The notes: a model not told the origin generated them from the letters alone. A DNA stretch of 64,000 bases from Rhodothermales bacterium (GCA_951812585.1 OX638318.1:2912380-2976379); one strand, 5' to 3'; positions 35,780-45,738 are shown, counted from the first letter of the stretch. Made by a program: numbers and translations.

Positions 35780-38700
35780 TTGATCACCGCGAACTTACCG
35801 ATGAACGAACCCTCGGGGCTGTTTACATGGAAGAGGTAAAGCCCGTAAGCCAGATTCATGTTGTCCTTGGTGCGCATGTCCCAGAAAACCTTTCCGTCGT
35901 CCAGCGTACTGTTATGATGCAAGGTTTCCACCAGTTCGCCTGCCAGCGTATAGATGCGGATCGTGCACTGCTGCGGCACGCCCGCAAAGTACAGGCGACG
36001 TTCGCCCCGCCGCGTCCGGGAGATGGGGTTGCGCGGCTCAAACGAAGCGGTGGCAACATAAGGGTTGGGCACCACATAAATGCCGCTAAGTTCCTGCTGT
36101 GCCAGCGTAGCGTCCGTGCCTGCTGCACGCGTGCGAAAGCGGTAAACATCCTGGACCGAAAACGGCTTGGCCGTGATCAGGTAGAATTCGTCCCCCGCAC
36201 CGGGTGTTTCCCCGACATCGTCCAGGCGCACTTCCCACGAGGCGGTTAGCACGTCATCCAGCGTTTCCAGAAAGATGATCGGCTCGTCCACATCCCACTC
36301 GTTGTCGCGATCAAAGTCAGGGACAAACACCTGAATAGGCAAATTGGCCGCGGTCAGGTTGACGACTTCAAATGGAATCGGCAGATTGTTGCTGAAGCCG
36401 GTGCCGATGGGCGAATCAGCGAAGCGTATCTGGTAATCGGAGGGTTGTGGTATGCGTCCCGGGCCCGCCGTGGCCGTAAGGATGCTATACGGAATCTGCA
36501 CTGTGTTGGAATTCCAGCCGGTTTCCTCATCGTTGACATCCAGCGCCCTATCCTGCACAAATACATGCAAGCCCTCAAACACAATGTTGGCCTCCTCACT
36601 CGCCAGCAGCGTGCTCCGGTAAACAGGCGCGTACGCAAAAGAGACGGTAATCATGGTACCTGGAGATACGCCGGCAGCGGCTTGGATATTGATCGTGCCC
36701 AGTGCGTAGTTGATGGCGTAATCGATGTCCGGTTGCAGCGTCCTGCCATCCGCCGTGCTGAGCCGAAGCGATCCCGGTACGATATTGCGATAGGTGGTGG
36801 TCTGACTCTTGCCGGGTGCGGCGGATAGCGTGGCCGTAACCGGGCCCTCATTGATGACCGAATAGGTCATCTGATCGCCTTGCGGTTCAAAGATGATGCG
36901 GTACGGCTGATCATCCAGCACGGCGAGTTCATCCACGACCTGCACATGGATCCGGCCCGTCGCATGGCCGCTCTCGTGGATCAGGCCAGCCTCGCCATAG
37001 GGCGCAGGACCAACGTAGCCTGCGACGCGCGGCTTGGCGATAGCGGCCAACGTGTTGCGGTTGTAGATATATGTATCGGTCGTGGGGTCGTATGTGATTG
37101 TCTTGCTGGTTTCGCTCGGCGGTATGCCGTTTGTGAAGGCGTCGCCCGCATCACCTGCAAAGCCGTGGTCGTAGGCCACGAGCGCATAGTAGTAGGTCTG
37201 TCCGTTGATGACGTTGTTGGAGTCGACGAACGTATGGTAGAGTCCGGTATCGTCACCTAGGTCGTAGGCAATGCCGCGGCCGGGAAAGGGAATCTCCGAC
37301 GCACCCTTGATGCCGTTTCTCAGATCAAACTTGGCATCTACGCCTTGCGCAGTCGTGTGCGGCGTGAACAGGAAGCGGCTGCCATTGATGTCGGTGATGG
37401 TCTGTTGGTCCGCAAATTCGTGATCCGTGGAGCGATACAGAGCGTAGCCTTCGAAGTCGTTTTCGCGCGTAAGCGGATCAACAGATGCTTCGGCCAAGTC
37501 GTCCCAATAGAGTGTGATCTTTCGGTCTCCGGGTGCTGCGCGCAGCGTCGGCTTGCTGGGAGGTTTGGCGAACACATAGCCCACATCATAGATCTGCTGC
37601 GCCACCAGGGCATTCAGGCGCAGATCCTCACGGTTTTCGCCGAGGATGAGCGCGATAGAGAAGCGCTTCGTATCGCCCGCGCGCAGACGGAAGGATCCCG
37701 AGCCGTACACGAACACATAGTCGCCGGGCTCTTCCGGGACCTCCTCAAAGCGGCCCGGCGTGATCAGACTCCAGAGCCGTTCGTCGTTCGAAACTCTATT
37801 GCCGGCGAATGGGGGCGAGGCAAAGGAGGTGAGGCCGAACTGGTCGCTCTCATCGATGTCGGTAAACTCAAAGTTTGGCTCTCCAGGCTTGGTGATATCA
37901 AACTGCGACCCGGCCGTCGGAATGCCATCGCCTTCCCCTGTGTCACCGGTGCCGGGAATGCCGTCGACACCGATATCGTCGGTTTCGGGGTCCCAATCAC
38001 CATCGTTGTCTATACCATCGGTCCACGACTCGTCCACCAGGCCATCGTTGTCATTGTCGATGCCATCGTCATCCACGCCCGGGCTTTCCAGGAACTTGTA
38101 CCCAAAGTAGCCGGGCACGCGGCCCGCGATATCGGATCGGCCATCGTCGTCCCAGGCAAAGACCATGTTGAGGTCTTCATCGTAGTAGGCCAGGTCATCG
38201 GCCCAGTCACGCGGTCCGCCTACATGCGGATCTCCCCACATGCCGAAGATGACCTTGTCCAAGTCTCGCTCGCTCTTGTTGGTGATCTTGTAGATCAGGA
38301 AGATCACATCTTCGGCCAGCGGGTTGGCCCACTGGTACAGACGCACCTCGACCTCTAGGCCGAGGCCGCGCTTGGAACTGTCGGAAGGGAAGGGCCAATA
38401 GCTGAATTCACTATTGGTGTAGTCGTTCATAAAGTAGAGCGACTCCTTATCGGCATTGGAGGCTCCCTGTTGCAGCGCACCCGGCCAGACGTACCGCTCC
38501 AGCGTCTCGCTGTACCAGGCTTCCGGCCACGAATCGGGCTTTCCATCCAGGTTGTCGTCCGGCGCATCGTTCGTCGGGATCTTGTTGGAGTTCGGGTCGA
38601 CCACTTCGAGGCCCTCAAAGCTGCCCACCGGCTCGGCGCAGGGAACCGGCTGCCATCCCCAGTAGGTGGAGCCGTCCGGCGAGATTTCGCCGCCGTTGGA

Positions 38701-39174
38701 GACGAGCCCGTCAGAAACGATTCTCATCACGTAGACCTGTCTCCCTTGCGCATCGGTGACGGGACGACCCTCGTCGTCGTACAGCGGCACGCTCTGCGGG
38801 TCGCGCGGCCGGCCATCTTCCCGATAGGTGTCTACGACTTCTGCGGCCACCAGCGGACCGAACTCATAGCCGTAGCCCAGGCCGTTCCATACGATGTCGG
38901 TGATGGTATTGCCGGGCGCTGAGATCGACCCGAAGTTGAAGATCTGTGTAGTGATTCTATTGCCGTTCAGAATGGCGTCGCGCCGGGATGTGATGTCCAC
39001 GCCGCACTCAAGCTGCGAGAGCGGTATCATTGGGCCCCTGGCGAGTGCGTCCATCCACTGGCGTACTTCGAACGGAGACCAGTCCCGCTCACGCACCTGA
39101 GCCGAAGCTGCAATGGTGCAGAAGAGCAGTACGCTTGAGAGCAGTACGCTTGCCATGAATGCGCGGCGGACCAT
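35776..39174 (-). CDS. Large T9SS-sorted surface protein with calcium-type repeats
   Basis: 1132 residues with a signal peptide (ASVLLSSVLLFCTIAASAQ). Around residues 360-420 runs of alternating Asp/Asn/Gly (DDDGIDNDNDGLVDE, GIDNDGDWDPETDD) resemble thrombospondin type-3 calcium repeats. Fibronectin-III-like strands follow (PPSKPTLRAAPGDRKITLYW). The C-terminus (VPNPYVATASFEPRNP, then IRIYTLAGELVETL and GLYLFHVNSPEG) is a T9SS type A sorting domain. It lies between the TonB-dependent receptor (36 bases) and the PorV-like gene (4-base overlap). Adhesion or surface-layer function is inferred; no enzyme motif was found. Confidence 0.88.
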   Translation of the reverse strand: MVRRAFMASVLLSSVLLFCTIAASAQVRERDWSPFEVRQWMDALARGPMIPLSQLECGVDITSRRDAILNGNRITTQIFNFGSISAPGNTITDIVWNGLGYGYEFGPLVAAEVVDTYREDGRPRDPQSVPLYDDEGRPVTDAQGRQVYVMRIVSDGLVSNGGEISPDGSTYWGWQPVPCAEPVGSFEGLEVVDPNSNKIPTNDAPDDNLDGKPDSWPEAWYSETLERYVWPGALQQGASNADKESLYFMNDYTNSEFSYWPFPSDSSKRGLGLEVEVRLYQWANPLAEDVIFLIYKITNKSERDLDKVIFGMWGDPHVGGPRDWADDLAYYDEDLNMVFAWDDDGRSDIAGRVPGYFGYKFLESPGVDDDGIDNDNDGLVDESWTDGIDNDGDWDPETDDIGVDGIPGTGDTGEGDGIPTAGSQFDITKPGEPNFEFTDIDESDQFGLTSFASPPFAGNRVSNDERLWSLITPGRFEEVPEEPGDYVFVYGSGSFRLRAGDTKRFSIALILGENREDLRLNALVAQQIYDVGYVFAKPPSKPTLRAAPGDRKITLYWDDLAEASVDPLTRENDFEGYALYRSTDHEFADQQTITDINGSRFLFTPHTTAQGVDAKFDLRNGIKGASEIPFPGRGIAYDLGDDTGLYHTFVDSNNVINGQTYYYALVAYDHGFAGDAGDAFTNGIPPSETSKTITYDPTTDTYIYNRNTLAAIAKPRVAGYVGPAPYGEAGLIHESGHATGRIHVQVVDELAVLDDQPYRIIFEPQGDQMTYSVINEGPVTATLSAAPGKSQTTTYRNIVPGSLRLSTADGRTLQPDIDYAINYALGTINIQAAAGVSPGTMITVSFAYAPVYRSTLLASEEANIVFEGLHVFVQDRALDVNDEETGWNSNTVQIPYSILTATAGPGRIPQPSDYQIRFADSPIGTGFSNNLPIPFEVVNLTAANLPIQVFVPDFDRDNEWDVDEPIIFLETLDDVLTASWEVRLDDVGETPGAGDEFYLITAKPFSVQDVYRFRTRAAGTDATLAQQELSGIYVVPNPYVATASFEPRNPISRTRRGERRLYFAGVPQQCTIRIYTLAGELVETLHHNSTLDDGKVFWDMRTKDNMNLAYGLYLFHVNSPEGSFIGKFAVIK

Positions 39175-39210
39175 GGAATTTTGGGTTTGCGGGCCAGAAA
39201 GCGCTTGGGG

Positions 39211-42129
39211 CTAGAACGATAGGGTGGCGCCAACCTTCAAGTGCCTGGGGCTGGAGAACCAGTGCGGGCGCGTATCATACTCCTCCAGCGTATGAATGCC
39301 AGGCAGGTCGTAGTTGGATTTCCAGGTGGCGTGCAGGTTGCGCTGCTCCGACAGCGAATAGGTGGCCCGCCCCGTGTCATTGAAGACAAAGTTTTCGTTC
39401 ATACGGTCGAGGATATTGAATCCTTTTGCGAAGGCGCGCAGGCGTAACCCACGCACGGAAAACTGCTTGTACACATGCACATCCAGCTTCAATTTGGAGG
39501 GCTTGCGCCCGCTACGCGTAGGTAAATCCACGTTCTGGTCCAGGATCAGGGGAGAGTACGGATACCCGGTGGCGAATTGTCCGTTGAACGATATACTCCA
39601 GTTGCCCGGCCGGTTGATCGTTACTGTGGACGAGAGCACATGGCGCTGATCAAAGGTCAGCGGCACGACTTCAAGCTCGTTTTCGCGTCCCGACAGGCGG
39701 TTGAAGAAGAACCGGTTGGCATCATCGTCGCTGCCTTCGGCGATCTGGAAGGTATAATCCACCGTTGCCGACAGGAGCCCGGTGCGACTGCGCCGCTTGG
39801 TCAGTGCCACCGTTAGCCCTGTGACGTTCGCATAGGCCTTGTTCAGGTAGATGTTGTAGAGGTCCTCGCCCGCGATGGTCGAATACCGGATGAGCTGCAG
39901 CGCCATGTAATCGCGGATATCTTTGAAGTATCCGGTCAGATGGATGGCCAGGAAATTGCCGATCTGCTGCTGCAGCCCGATCTCGTACTGAATGGTGCGC
40001 TCCGGCCTCAGGTTAGTGTTGCCGAAGGTAGGCGCGCTACCCTTGGGAAACTCGAACTCAGGGTTGACATACAGGTTGCGCAGCGAGGGCATCTGCGCAA
40101 AGTGCCCGTAGGAGAAGTGGATGATGCCACGCTCGGTGATCGGAAACGACACCCCCAGGCGTGGTAGCACTAAGTTCTTCACCTCTGCGTCACCGAGTTC
40201 GCCATTGGGATCGAACAGGTCGGCCACATACTGTCCGTTGGGATCAAAGCGTTCAAAGCGCATGCCGGCGTTGATGATGAAGTCGTCGAACTCCAGCTTA
40301 TCCTGTGCAAACACGCTCATCTCCAAGACGCGCTGATCGTCGTATTTGTCGTGCGAAGGGTTTTCCACCGGAGCCACGGTGGGCTCGCGGTACTGATTGC
40401 CGTCATACAGGACCACGAAATTTTCCCGACTCAGGCTGTGGCTCTGGACTTCAAAACCAGCCTTGATTTCGTGCGTGATGCCGATCTGGTGCGTGTAATC
40501 GGCCTTGGCGCGCAGCGAGCCGGAGTCCTCGTAGATGTGCCCCTTCTGGTTGCCGCCGAAGAGGAAGTTGTTGCCTGGAAAGCCAATCACGTTGCCCCCA
40601 CCGATGCCGCCAATATCCTTGACATAACGAGGATCGAGCGGGTCTTCGTAGACATAGCTCTTGTACCGGCTGAGCGCCCAGGACAGCTTTACCGTGTAGA
40701 AGGCGCGTTCGCTCAGCGTATGCGTCCAGTGCAGGCTGTGATTCTGGTTGCGCCGCCGCGCTGTGGCTGTGCCGTCGGGGTTGAATCGGTAGCCGAAGCT
40801 GAAGCCTTTTCGACGGCTGTTGTCGACCAGGTAGGAATACTCCACCTGCATGCCCCGGCGGGGGCGCAGCGACACCTTGCTGAGCACATTTAGGCGGCGA
40901 CTGGGGCTCATCGGCACGCGATCATTCGGCACCTCCAAGCCTTCTCCTTCGACCACCGTGCCATCTGCCAGCGTGATCGTTGAGTCCATGTAGGCCCACC
41001 ACGGCCTGCCGTGGATCTCGTAGTACCAGTCGGGACCGTTGAAATTAGCCGAATCTGATGGCAGGTGCTGGCGGATGCCATAGAGATGGCCCTTGTCCTG
41101 GTCATATCGTCCCGACATCAAAAACCGCATCCTGCTGCCAAACGGCAGGGGGCCGCTAAGCGAACCTTCCAGCGTTCTCGAGTTCAGGTCTATGCCCGAA
41201 GGCAGGAAAAAGACCTCTTCGTTGGGCGTGACGAAGTCGCCGCCGTAGGCGCTGAAGGAGCCATCAAACTGGTCGCCGCCCTCTTTGGTCACCAGGTTCA
41301 CCACTGCGGACATCGCCTTGCCATACTCTGCGTTGAAGGCCCCGGAGATGACTGTCATCTCCTCGATGGCGTCGATCGCCACGCGCGTCGCAATGCCGTT
41401 GGTATTGAACGGGTTGCTGACAGCCAGGCCATCCACGAGGTACGATATTTCGTTGCTGCGTCCCCCGCGCACATGGAGCTCTCCGCTCGCACCCGTGGTT
41501 ACGCCGGCCTGTGTGGCAAGCACGCCAAAGAGGCTTTCAACCGGCAATGCATCAATTTCCTCGGCCACGACGGTCTTCTTTGATGCCGTCAGGTCCTTCT
41601 GCACCAGCGGACGTACGGCCTGCACGATGATTTCGTCTCCTTCAATGACCGTAGACCGGAGCTCCACATCTATGCGTGTGGTTTGCCCGGTGGATACACC
41701 GACATCCGTAAGCGTATGCCTCTGATAGCCTACGTAGCTGAAGACGAGCGCGTAGGAGCCGGGCCGCATATTCAGCAACACGTAGTTGCCGTCCAGACCC
41801 GTTGCCGTGCCCTGCGTGGTGCCGTCTACCAGGATGCTGACGCCGATCAGGCCTTCTCCTGTTTCCGCATCGGTGACCTTGCCCGCGATCTTGCCCTGGC
41901 CCCACGTGGGAATCGCCCACAAGAGCACCAGCGCTACCAGCCAATGGGCAATCCGTAAGCAGCGGCCCACAAAGACCGCACAAGGCCGCAGATTCGAATC
42001 CGGTGCGCGCGTCGAAGCAGACGGCAAGGTGCTGCGGCGCGACAAAGAAGCACTGCGAGACTGTTGGTGTTGGTACGCACCGCCTGCCCGGCCATGCAGC
42101 GGGCCATCGGATCTAAGCAAGGTGTGCAT
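39211..42129 (-). CDS. TonB-dependent receptor with carboxypeptidase-like domain
   Basis: About 972 residues from ATG 42129; a GTG at 41970 just before the signal peptide (HWLVALVLLWAIPTWGQ) is an alternative start, and TTG 42156 is also possible. After the signal comes a CarboxypepD_reg-like domain (KIAGKVTDAETGEGLIGVSI), then a plug domain (VLATQAGVTTGASGELHVRG, YLVDGLAVSNPF) and a barrel with LRPERTIQYEIGLQQQIG. It imports a large substrate across the outer membrane with TonB-ExbB-ExbD energy. No SusD lipoprotein partner is present, so this is not a classical Sus pair. It heads the four-gene T9SS operon. Confidence 0.92.
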   Translation of the reverse strand: MHTLLRSDGPLHGRAGGAYQHQQSRSASLSRRSTLPSASTRAPDSNLRPCAVFVGRCLRIAHWLVALVLLWAIPTWGQGKIAGKVTDAETGEGLIGVSILVDGTTQGTATGLDGNYVLLNMRPGSYALVFSYVGYQRHTLTDVGVSTGQTTRIDVELRSTVIEGDEIIVQAVRPLVQKDLTASKKTVVAEEIDALPVESLFGVLATQAGVTTGASGELHVRGGRSNEISYLVDGLAVSNPFNTNGIATRVAIDAIEEMTVISGAFNAEYGKAMSAVVNLVTKEGGDQFDGSFSAYGGDFVTPNEEVFFLPSGIDLNSRTLEGSLSGPLPFGSRMRFLMSGRYDQDKGHLYGIRQHLPSDSANFNGPDWYYEIHGRPWWAYMDSTITLADGTVVEGEGLEVPNDRVPMSPSRRLNVLSKVSLRPRRGMQVEYSYLVDNSRRKGFSFGYRFNPDGTATARRRNQNHSLHWTHTLSERAFYTVKLSWALSRYKSYVYEDPLDPRYVKDIGGIGGGNVIGFPGNNFLFGGNQKGHIYEDSGSLRAKADYTHQIGITHEIKAGFEVQSHSLSRENFVVLYDGNQYREPTVAPVENPSHDKYDDQRVLEMSVFAQDKLEFDDFIINAGMRFERFDPNGQYVADLFDPNGELGDAEVKNLVLPRLGVSFPITERGIIHFSYGHFAQMPSLRNLYVNPEFEFPKGSAPTFGNTNLRPERTIQYEIGLQQQIGNFLAIHLTGYFKDIRDYMALQLIRYSTIAGEDLYNIYLNKAYANVTGLTVALTKRRSRTGLLSATVDYTFQIAEGSDDDANRFFFNRLSGRENELEVVPLTFDQRHVLSSTVTINRPGNWSISFNGQFATGYPYSPLILDQNVDLPTRSGRKPSKLKLDVHVYKQFSVRGLRLRAFAKGFNILDRMNENFVFNDTGRATYSLSEQRNLHATWKSNYDLPGIHTLEEYDTRPHWFSSPRHLKVGATLSF

Positions 42130-42378
42130 CACTGTATCAGCTCTAGCCTTCGCCAATCAGGCAGCATCGACCAGCCCACGCCAAGATACGATGCTGAGTA
42201 CCCAATTGCCCGCAGGGCAACGGAGTGCTCATGCTTCCAGCGGTGCGATGTCTGTCCAGCGGTGCCGCCCGACGCAAGACTGACCACTCGTATAGCATTG
42301 AGGCGTGGCTGCGGTGGGTGCGCTGCGTCCAAGGATCGCGTTTCGCGCGTGTGAACGCTCCGTTCGAACAAGCAAGAA
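42130..42378. other. Intergenic region upstream of the TonB-dependent receptor
   Basis: This region must hold the promoter and leader of the receptor operon, given the terminator just beyond it. I looked on the minus strand for cobalamin- or other riboswitch motifs and saw none. No gene is recognisable. Confidence 0.4.
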
Positions 42379-42410
42379 AGGGGGAAGTGCTGCAGCGAGC
42401 ACCTCCCCCT
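42379..42410 (-). terminator. Probable rho-independent terminator after the FG-GAP protein gene
   Basis: AGGGGGAAGTGCT (42379-42391) and AGCACCTCCCCCT (42398-42410) form a 13-base stem with one G-U pair around the 6-base loop GCAGCG. On the minus strand, TTTCTTGCTTG follows. It lies about 43 bases after the stop of the minus-strand FG-GAP gene and before the receptor operon, so it would separate the two transcripts. Confidence 0.7.
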
Positions 42411-42452
42411 CTTATGGACCCTGCGTTGGCGTTGCCGCGCAGAAGCGGTTAC

Positions 42453-44330
42453 TTACTTGATAAGCGTCATGGGCCGCGCCTGCTGGAAGTTGCCATAGCG
42501 CAGGACATAGAAGTACTGCCCGCTGGCAACGGGGATGCCGGCGTCACTCGTACCATTCCAAGTAGCGTGGTGCGTCCCCTTGGCATACGTTTCGTCCCTT
42601 ATCAGCGTTCGCACCAAGCGGCCCGTAAGGTCGTAGATCAGAATGCTGATCCGCTTGTCCAGAGGAAGCGTGAAAGAGAACGTCGTCGTCGGATTGAACG
42701 GGTTCGGGTAGTTCGGTCCCAGCACATAGTCCTGCGGCACAATGATGCGATCTTCAGTGAAGTTCGTAGGCAACCCTGCGCCGGAGAATATGCGCACAAA
42801 CGCGCGATTGTGATACGCCCTGGTGGAGTCTGCTATCACGGTACGCACGGTTGTGGAATCGTTCGGATAGGTCTCCTGGATCACGTACAAACTGTCCGGA
42901 ACAGCCTGCATGGAGAAGGCTAGTTCCGCGTGTCCATCCCCGTCGGCATCGCCCAAGAAGGCCATCTTGGCGGCAAATTCACTGCCAGCCAATTCATAGT
43001 ATGTGCCCACGCTGTCAATGATGGTGTTGAACGCGCCGCCATCACCCGGAAAGGAGATCGTGCGAACAGAGTAGTTGGCCGGGTCTTCTACATCCGTACC
43101 GGGCCAGAAGTCTGCAATGCGCAGCCATTGGGGCGGATCGCCATTGGTATATGCGCTTACGCCGTAGGAGGGGCCGCTGCCAATAAGCTCAATCCTGCCA
43201 TCGCCGTCAATGTCGCCTGCGGTCAGGCCGAGTGCAGAGAATCCGGGGAGTATGCCATAGACGACATTCGACGCGTCGATCTGCGTTGGATCTTCCCCGG
43301 ACTCGTAGTTGACGAGGGTAACATTGCCAGAGCCATAGACCGGGCAGAACACCTCGTCGTCGCCGTTGGCGTCCATGTCAACCGCCAGGCAGCCGAACAG
43401 TGGCGTTTCATCACTGTTCGACGCATGGATCCACGCCAGTGTATCCCCTTCTTCAGGCGCATCGTAGGTGTCCGGTCCGGTAACGTCTACATTGGTGAAG
43501 TTGAGGTAATCCCAGCTCGCCAGCGACAGCTCAGGCGTTCCGTCCCCATCAAAATCGGCGGGAATGATGGAGTATGCACTACCGCCGCCGCGGTTAACCG
43601 GATCGAAATCATCTGTCCGTGTGCTCCAGCGTGCTTCCTGATTCCAAGCTCCGAACAGCGGATCCACCGCCGACAGAGATAGGACATACCAGTTATCGAA
43701 GTGGTTGAAGCCACTGCCGCCGTTGTTGGGCAGCATTATCTCGTCGACACCATCGCTGTCTACATCGGCAACGGTGATCTGCTCGCTGACAAAACGATCA
43801 GGAAGTGTGTCCGGGAAGGTATACGCAATCGGCGGGAGTGAGAGCGGGACACTATTGTCGCCATCAGCCTCAGCGACATAGAGTCCAGGAGGTACGAACG
43901 CTGCAATGGGGTTGGTCGGACTATACCCGCGACCCATGAGCATGATGATCTCTCCCATTCCATCATCATCAAGGTCGGAGCAGGCTGCGAACCGGCCATT
44001 CTGACTGTTTGCCGTGGAATCAACGGAGTACGAGGCATATACGACCTCCCATGTATCAGCACCCGCCGCCTCGATCATGTATACCCTGCCCCCGCCAGAG
44101 TAGTCCGTGACGAGTATATCGGTTTTGCCATCTCCATCCACATCGCACGGGCCAGTGACGCCGCGTGCGCCAGATTGCAACCCGGGTGCATAGGGTGGGA
44201 AGGGATCGCCTACCAAGTCCGACAGCACAGAGTCCTGGTTCGGAATCCATTGGAAGTCGGTTGTCTGACCTGCTGCAACCGTGACAGTGAAGGCCACCGT
44301 GAGCAAAGCGGTAAAGTGTCTGTACGTCAT
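42453..44330 (-). CDS. FG-GAP/VCBS-repeat secreted protein with T9SS C-terminal domain
   Basis: 625 residues with a signal peptide (FTALLTVAFTVTVAAGQ). Repeats of the form DVDGDGKTDILVTDY, DLDDDGMGEIIMLMG, DVDSDGVDEIMLPN, DFDGDGTPELSLASW, DMDANGDDEVFCPV and DIDGDGRIELIG mark an FG-GAP beta-propeller with calcium-binding loops. The C-terminus (GPNYPNPFNPTTTFSF, then ILIYDLTGRLVRTL and GQYFYVLRYG) is a T9SS sorting domain. A terminator follows, so it is probably transcribed separately from the receptor operon. The propeller suggests surface binding rather than catalysis. Confidence 0.92.
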   Translation of the reverse strand: MTYRHFTALLTVAFTVTVAAGQTTDFQWIPNQDSVLSDLVGDPFPPYAPGLQSGARGVTGPCDVDGDGKTDILVTDYSGGGRVYMIEAAGADTWEVVYASYSVDSTANSQNGRFAACSDLDDDGMGEIIMLMGRGYSPTNPIAAFVPPGLYVAEADGDNSVPLSLPPIAYTFPDTLPDRFVSEQITVADVDSDGVDEIMLPNNGGSGFNHFDNWYVLSLSAVDPLFGAWNQEARWSTRTDDFDPVNRGGGSAYSIIPADFDGDGTPELSLASWDYLNFTNVDVTGPDTYDAPEEGDTLAWIHASNSDETPLFGCLAVDMDANGDDEVFCPVYGSGNVTLVNYESGEDPTQIDASNVVYGILPGFSALGLTAGDIDGDGRIELIGSGPSYGVSAYTNGDPPQWLRIADFWPGTDVEDPANYSVRTISFPGDGGAFNTIIDSVGTYYELAGSEFAAKMAFLGDADGDGHAELAFSMQAVPDSLYVIQETYPNDSTTVRTVIADSTRAYHNRAFVRIFSGAGLPTNFTEDRIIVPQDYVLGPNYPNPFNPTTTFSFTLPLDKRISILIYDLTGRLVRTLIRDETYAKGTHHATWNGTSDAGIPVASGQYFYVLRYGNFQQARPMTLIK

Positions 44331-44530
44331 GCTAATTTCTTTTGGGTGGAAACAGTATTAAGCGCGATTATAGGAATTCCTTGAACGTAATGCAAGTACA
44401 GGTACAGGGTTAGGACTGCTGGCGGTATGCCCTGCGGCGGCCTGGTCCGCCCACGGAGGGCGCCCCGCGTTAGCGATTTCGTACTCTGGTCAGTAGATTT
44501 TCGGCCTTGTCCCGTTCTGACTACATCGCC

Positions 44531-45544
44531 ATGGTGCAGACCACTGTAATCGGCAGCTATGCGTGGCCCTCCTGGTTCATCACCGCGGTTGAATCCATTC
44601 GCCGCGGCGAATACGGCCCCAAAGATGTGGAAGAAACGCTGGACGATGCCGTTGATCTGGCCATCCGCGATCAGGAGGAGGCCGGCCTTGATGTCATCAG
44701 CGACGGTGAGATGCGCCGCCTGGGCTTTTTTACCGCAGACTTCTACGGCCGGCTCAGTGGGCTCAGTGCGCTTCCGCCGCTGCGCAGACTCGGCCCAGGC
44801 GGGCACGACCAGCGCGAGCGCTATAAGGCCTTGGCGCGCTTCGAGGCACCCAAAGGACTGGGGGTTGTCGCAGAATACGTATATGCGCGTTCGCGGACCG
44901 TACGGCCGTTGAAGGTGCCTTGCCCAGGGCCGTATACGCTGGCGGGACGGATCATGCCAGGCAGACTGTACCCGGACAGGATGGCCGTGGCACACCACTT
45001 CGCCCAAATTATCAACAAGGAGCTCAAGGCCGTGGTGGCCGCCGGCGCATCTTTCATTCAGCTGGATGAGCCCTCATATGCCGTGCACAAGCATTCGCCC
45101 AGCGCGTTCGTGGCGCTTTTCAACAAAGCGATTGAAGGCGTAGATGCGCGTATAGGGCTGCACCTCTGCTTCGGCAACTACATCGGCCGTCCGGTGGCGC
45201 ACCGCGTTTATGCACCGCTATTTCCTGACATTCTGGATGTGCACGCAGACGAGATCCACCTGGAGATGGCCAACCGCGAAATGGCCGAAGTGCACTTGGC
45301 CGGTGAGATCGCCCGTGCCGGCAAGACTGTGGCGGCCGGTGTCATCGACGTCAAAAACTACTTTATTGAAACACCGGAGATTGTTGCAGATCGCATCAGA
45401 ACGGTTCTGGCGCATGTTGCACCCGAAAAACTGGCCGTGGCTCCGGACTGCGGCCTTAGTCAGACGGCGCGCTGGGCTGCGCGCGCCAAGCTGAAGGCGC
45501 TGGCAGCAGGCGCAAAGCTCGTGCTCGCGGAGCTGCGCGGGTAG
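44531..45544 (+). CDS. MetE C-terminal-domain-like methyltransferase
   Basis: 337 residues from ATG 44531, which sits directly before the first strand (VQTTVIGSYAWPSW); the longer TTG form adds only eight residues. The protein corresponds to the catalytic half of cobalamin-independent methionine synthase: LDVISDGEM, the zinc motif HLCFGNY, DEIHLEMANREM and PDCGLSQ, giving His, Cys and Cys ligands. Single-domain homologues may methylate homocysteine or another thiol with different methyl donors. It is transcribed away from the FG-GAP gene. No SAM or cobalamin riboswitch was recognised upstream. Confidence 0.85.
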   Translation: MVQTTVIGSYAWPSWFITAVESIRRGEYGPKDVEETLDDAVDLAIRDQEEAGLDVISDGEMRRLGFFTADFYGRLSGLSALPPLRRLGPGGHDQRERYKALARFEAPKGLGVVAEYVYARSRTVRPLKVPCPGPYTLAGRIMPGRLYPDRMAVAHHFAQIINKELKAVVAAGASFIQLDEPSYAVHKHSPSAFVALFNKAIEGVDARIGLHLCFGNYIGRPVAHRVYAPLFPDILDVHADEIHLEMANREMAEVHLAGEIARAGKTVAAGVIDVKNYFIETPEIVADRIRTVLAHVAPEKLAVAPDCGLSQTARWAARAKLKALAAGAKLVLAELRG

Positions 45545-45663
45545 CATGTTTTAGAAACACCCACTGCGCTATCAGTGGCGCGTCCGGACGCACTGCATAG
45601 CAGCTTCGAACGCGGAGGCGTTCAGATTGGCCTAAAGCCTGAAGGATTGCCAATACTCTGGTG

Positions 45664-45738
45664 CGGTCCGGACGGGACTCGAACCCGCGACCTCTGGCGT
45701 GACAGGCCAGCGTTCTAACCAAACTGAACTACCGGACC
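45664..45738 (-). tRNA. tRNA-Asp (GTC anticodon)
   Basis: On the minus strand the acceptor GGTCCGG pairs with CCGGACC, the anticodon stem CTGGC with GCCAG around the loop CTGTCAC (anticodon GTC), and the T arm is CGGGTTCGAGTCCCG type. The discriminator is G. The bases that follow are not an in-place CCA. It lies 73 bases after tRNA-Phe and probably shares its transcript. Confidence 0.93.

Noticed and set aside
37345-38358. 337-codon plus-strand frame opposite the large sorted protein
   Set aside because: Antisense frame rich in Ile/Val/Asp produced by the repeated Asp/Asn codons of the real gene.
42130-42378. Possible cobalamin riboswitch before the TonB-dependent receptor
   Set aside because: No conserved B12-box or similar motif could be found on the minus strand.
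44331-44530. Possible SAM or cobalamin riboswitch before the MetE-like gene
   Set aside because: No kink-turn or SAM-I style stems could be drawn; the region is short and unremarkable.
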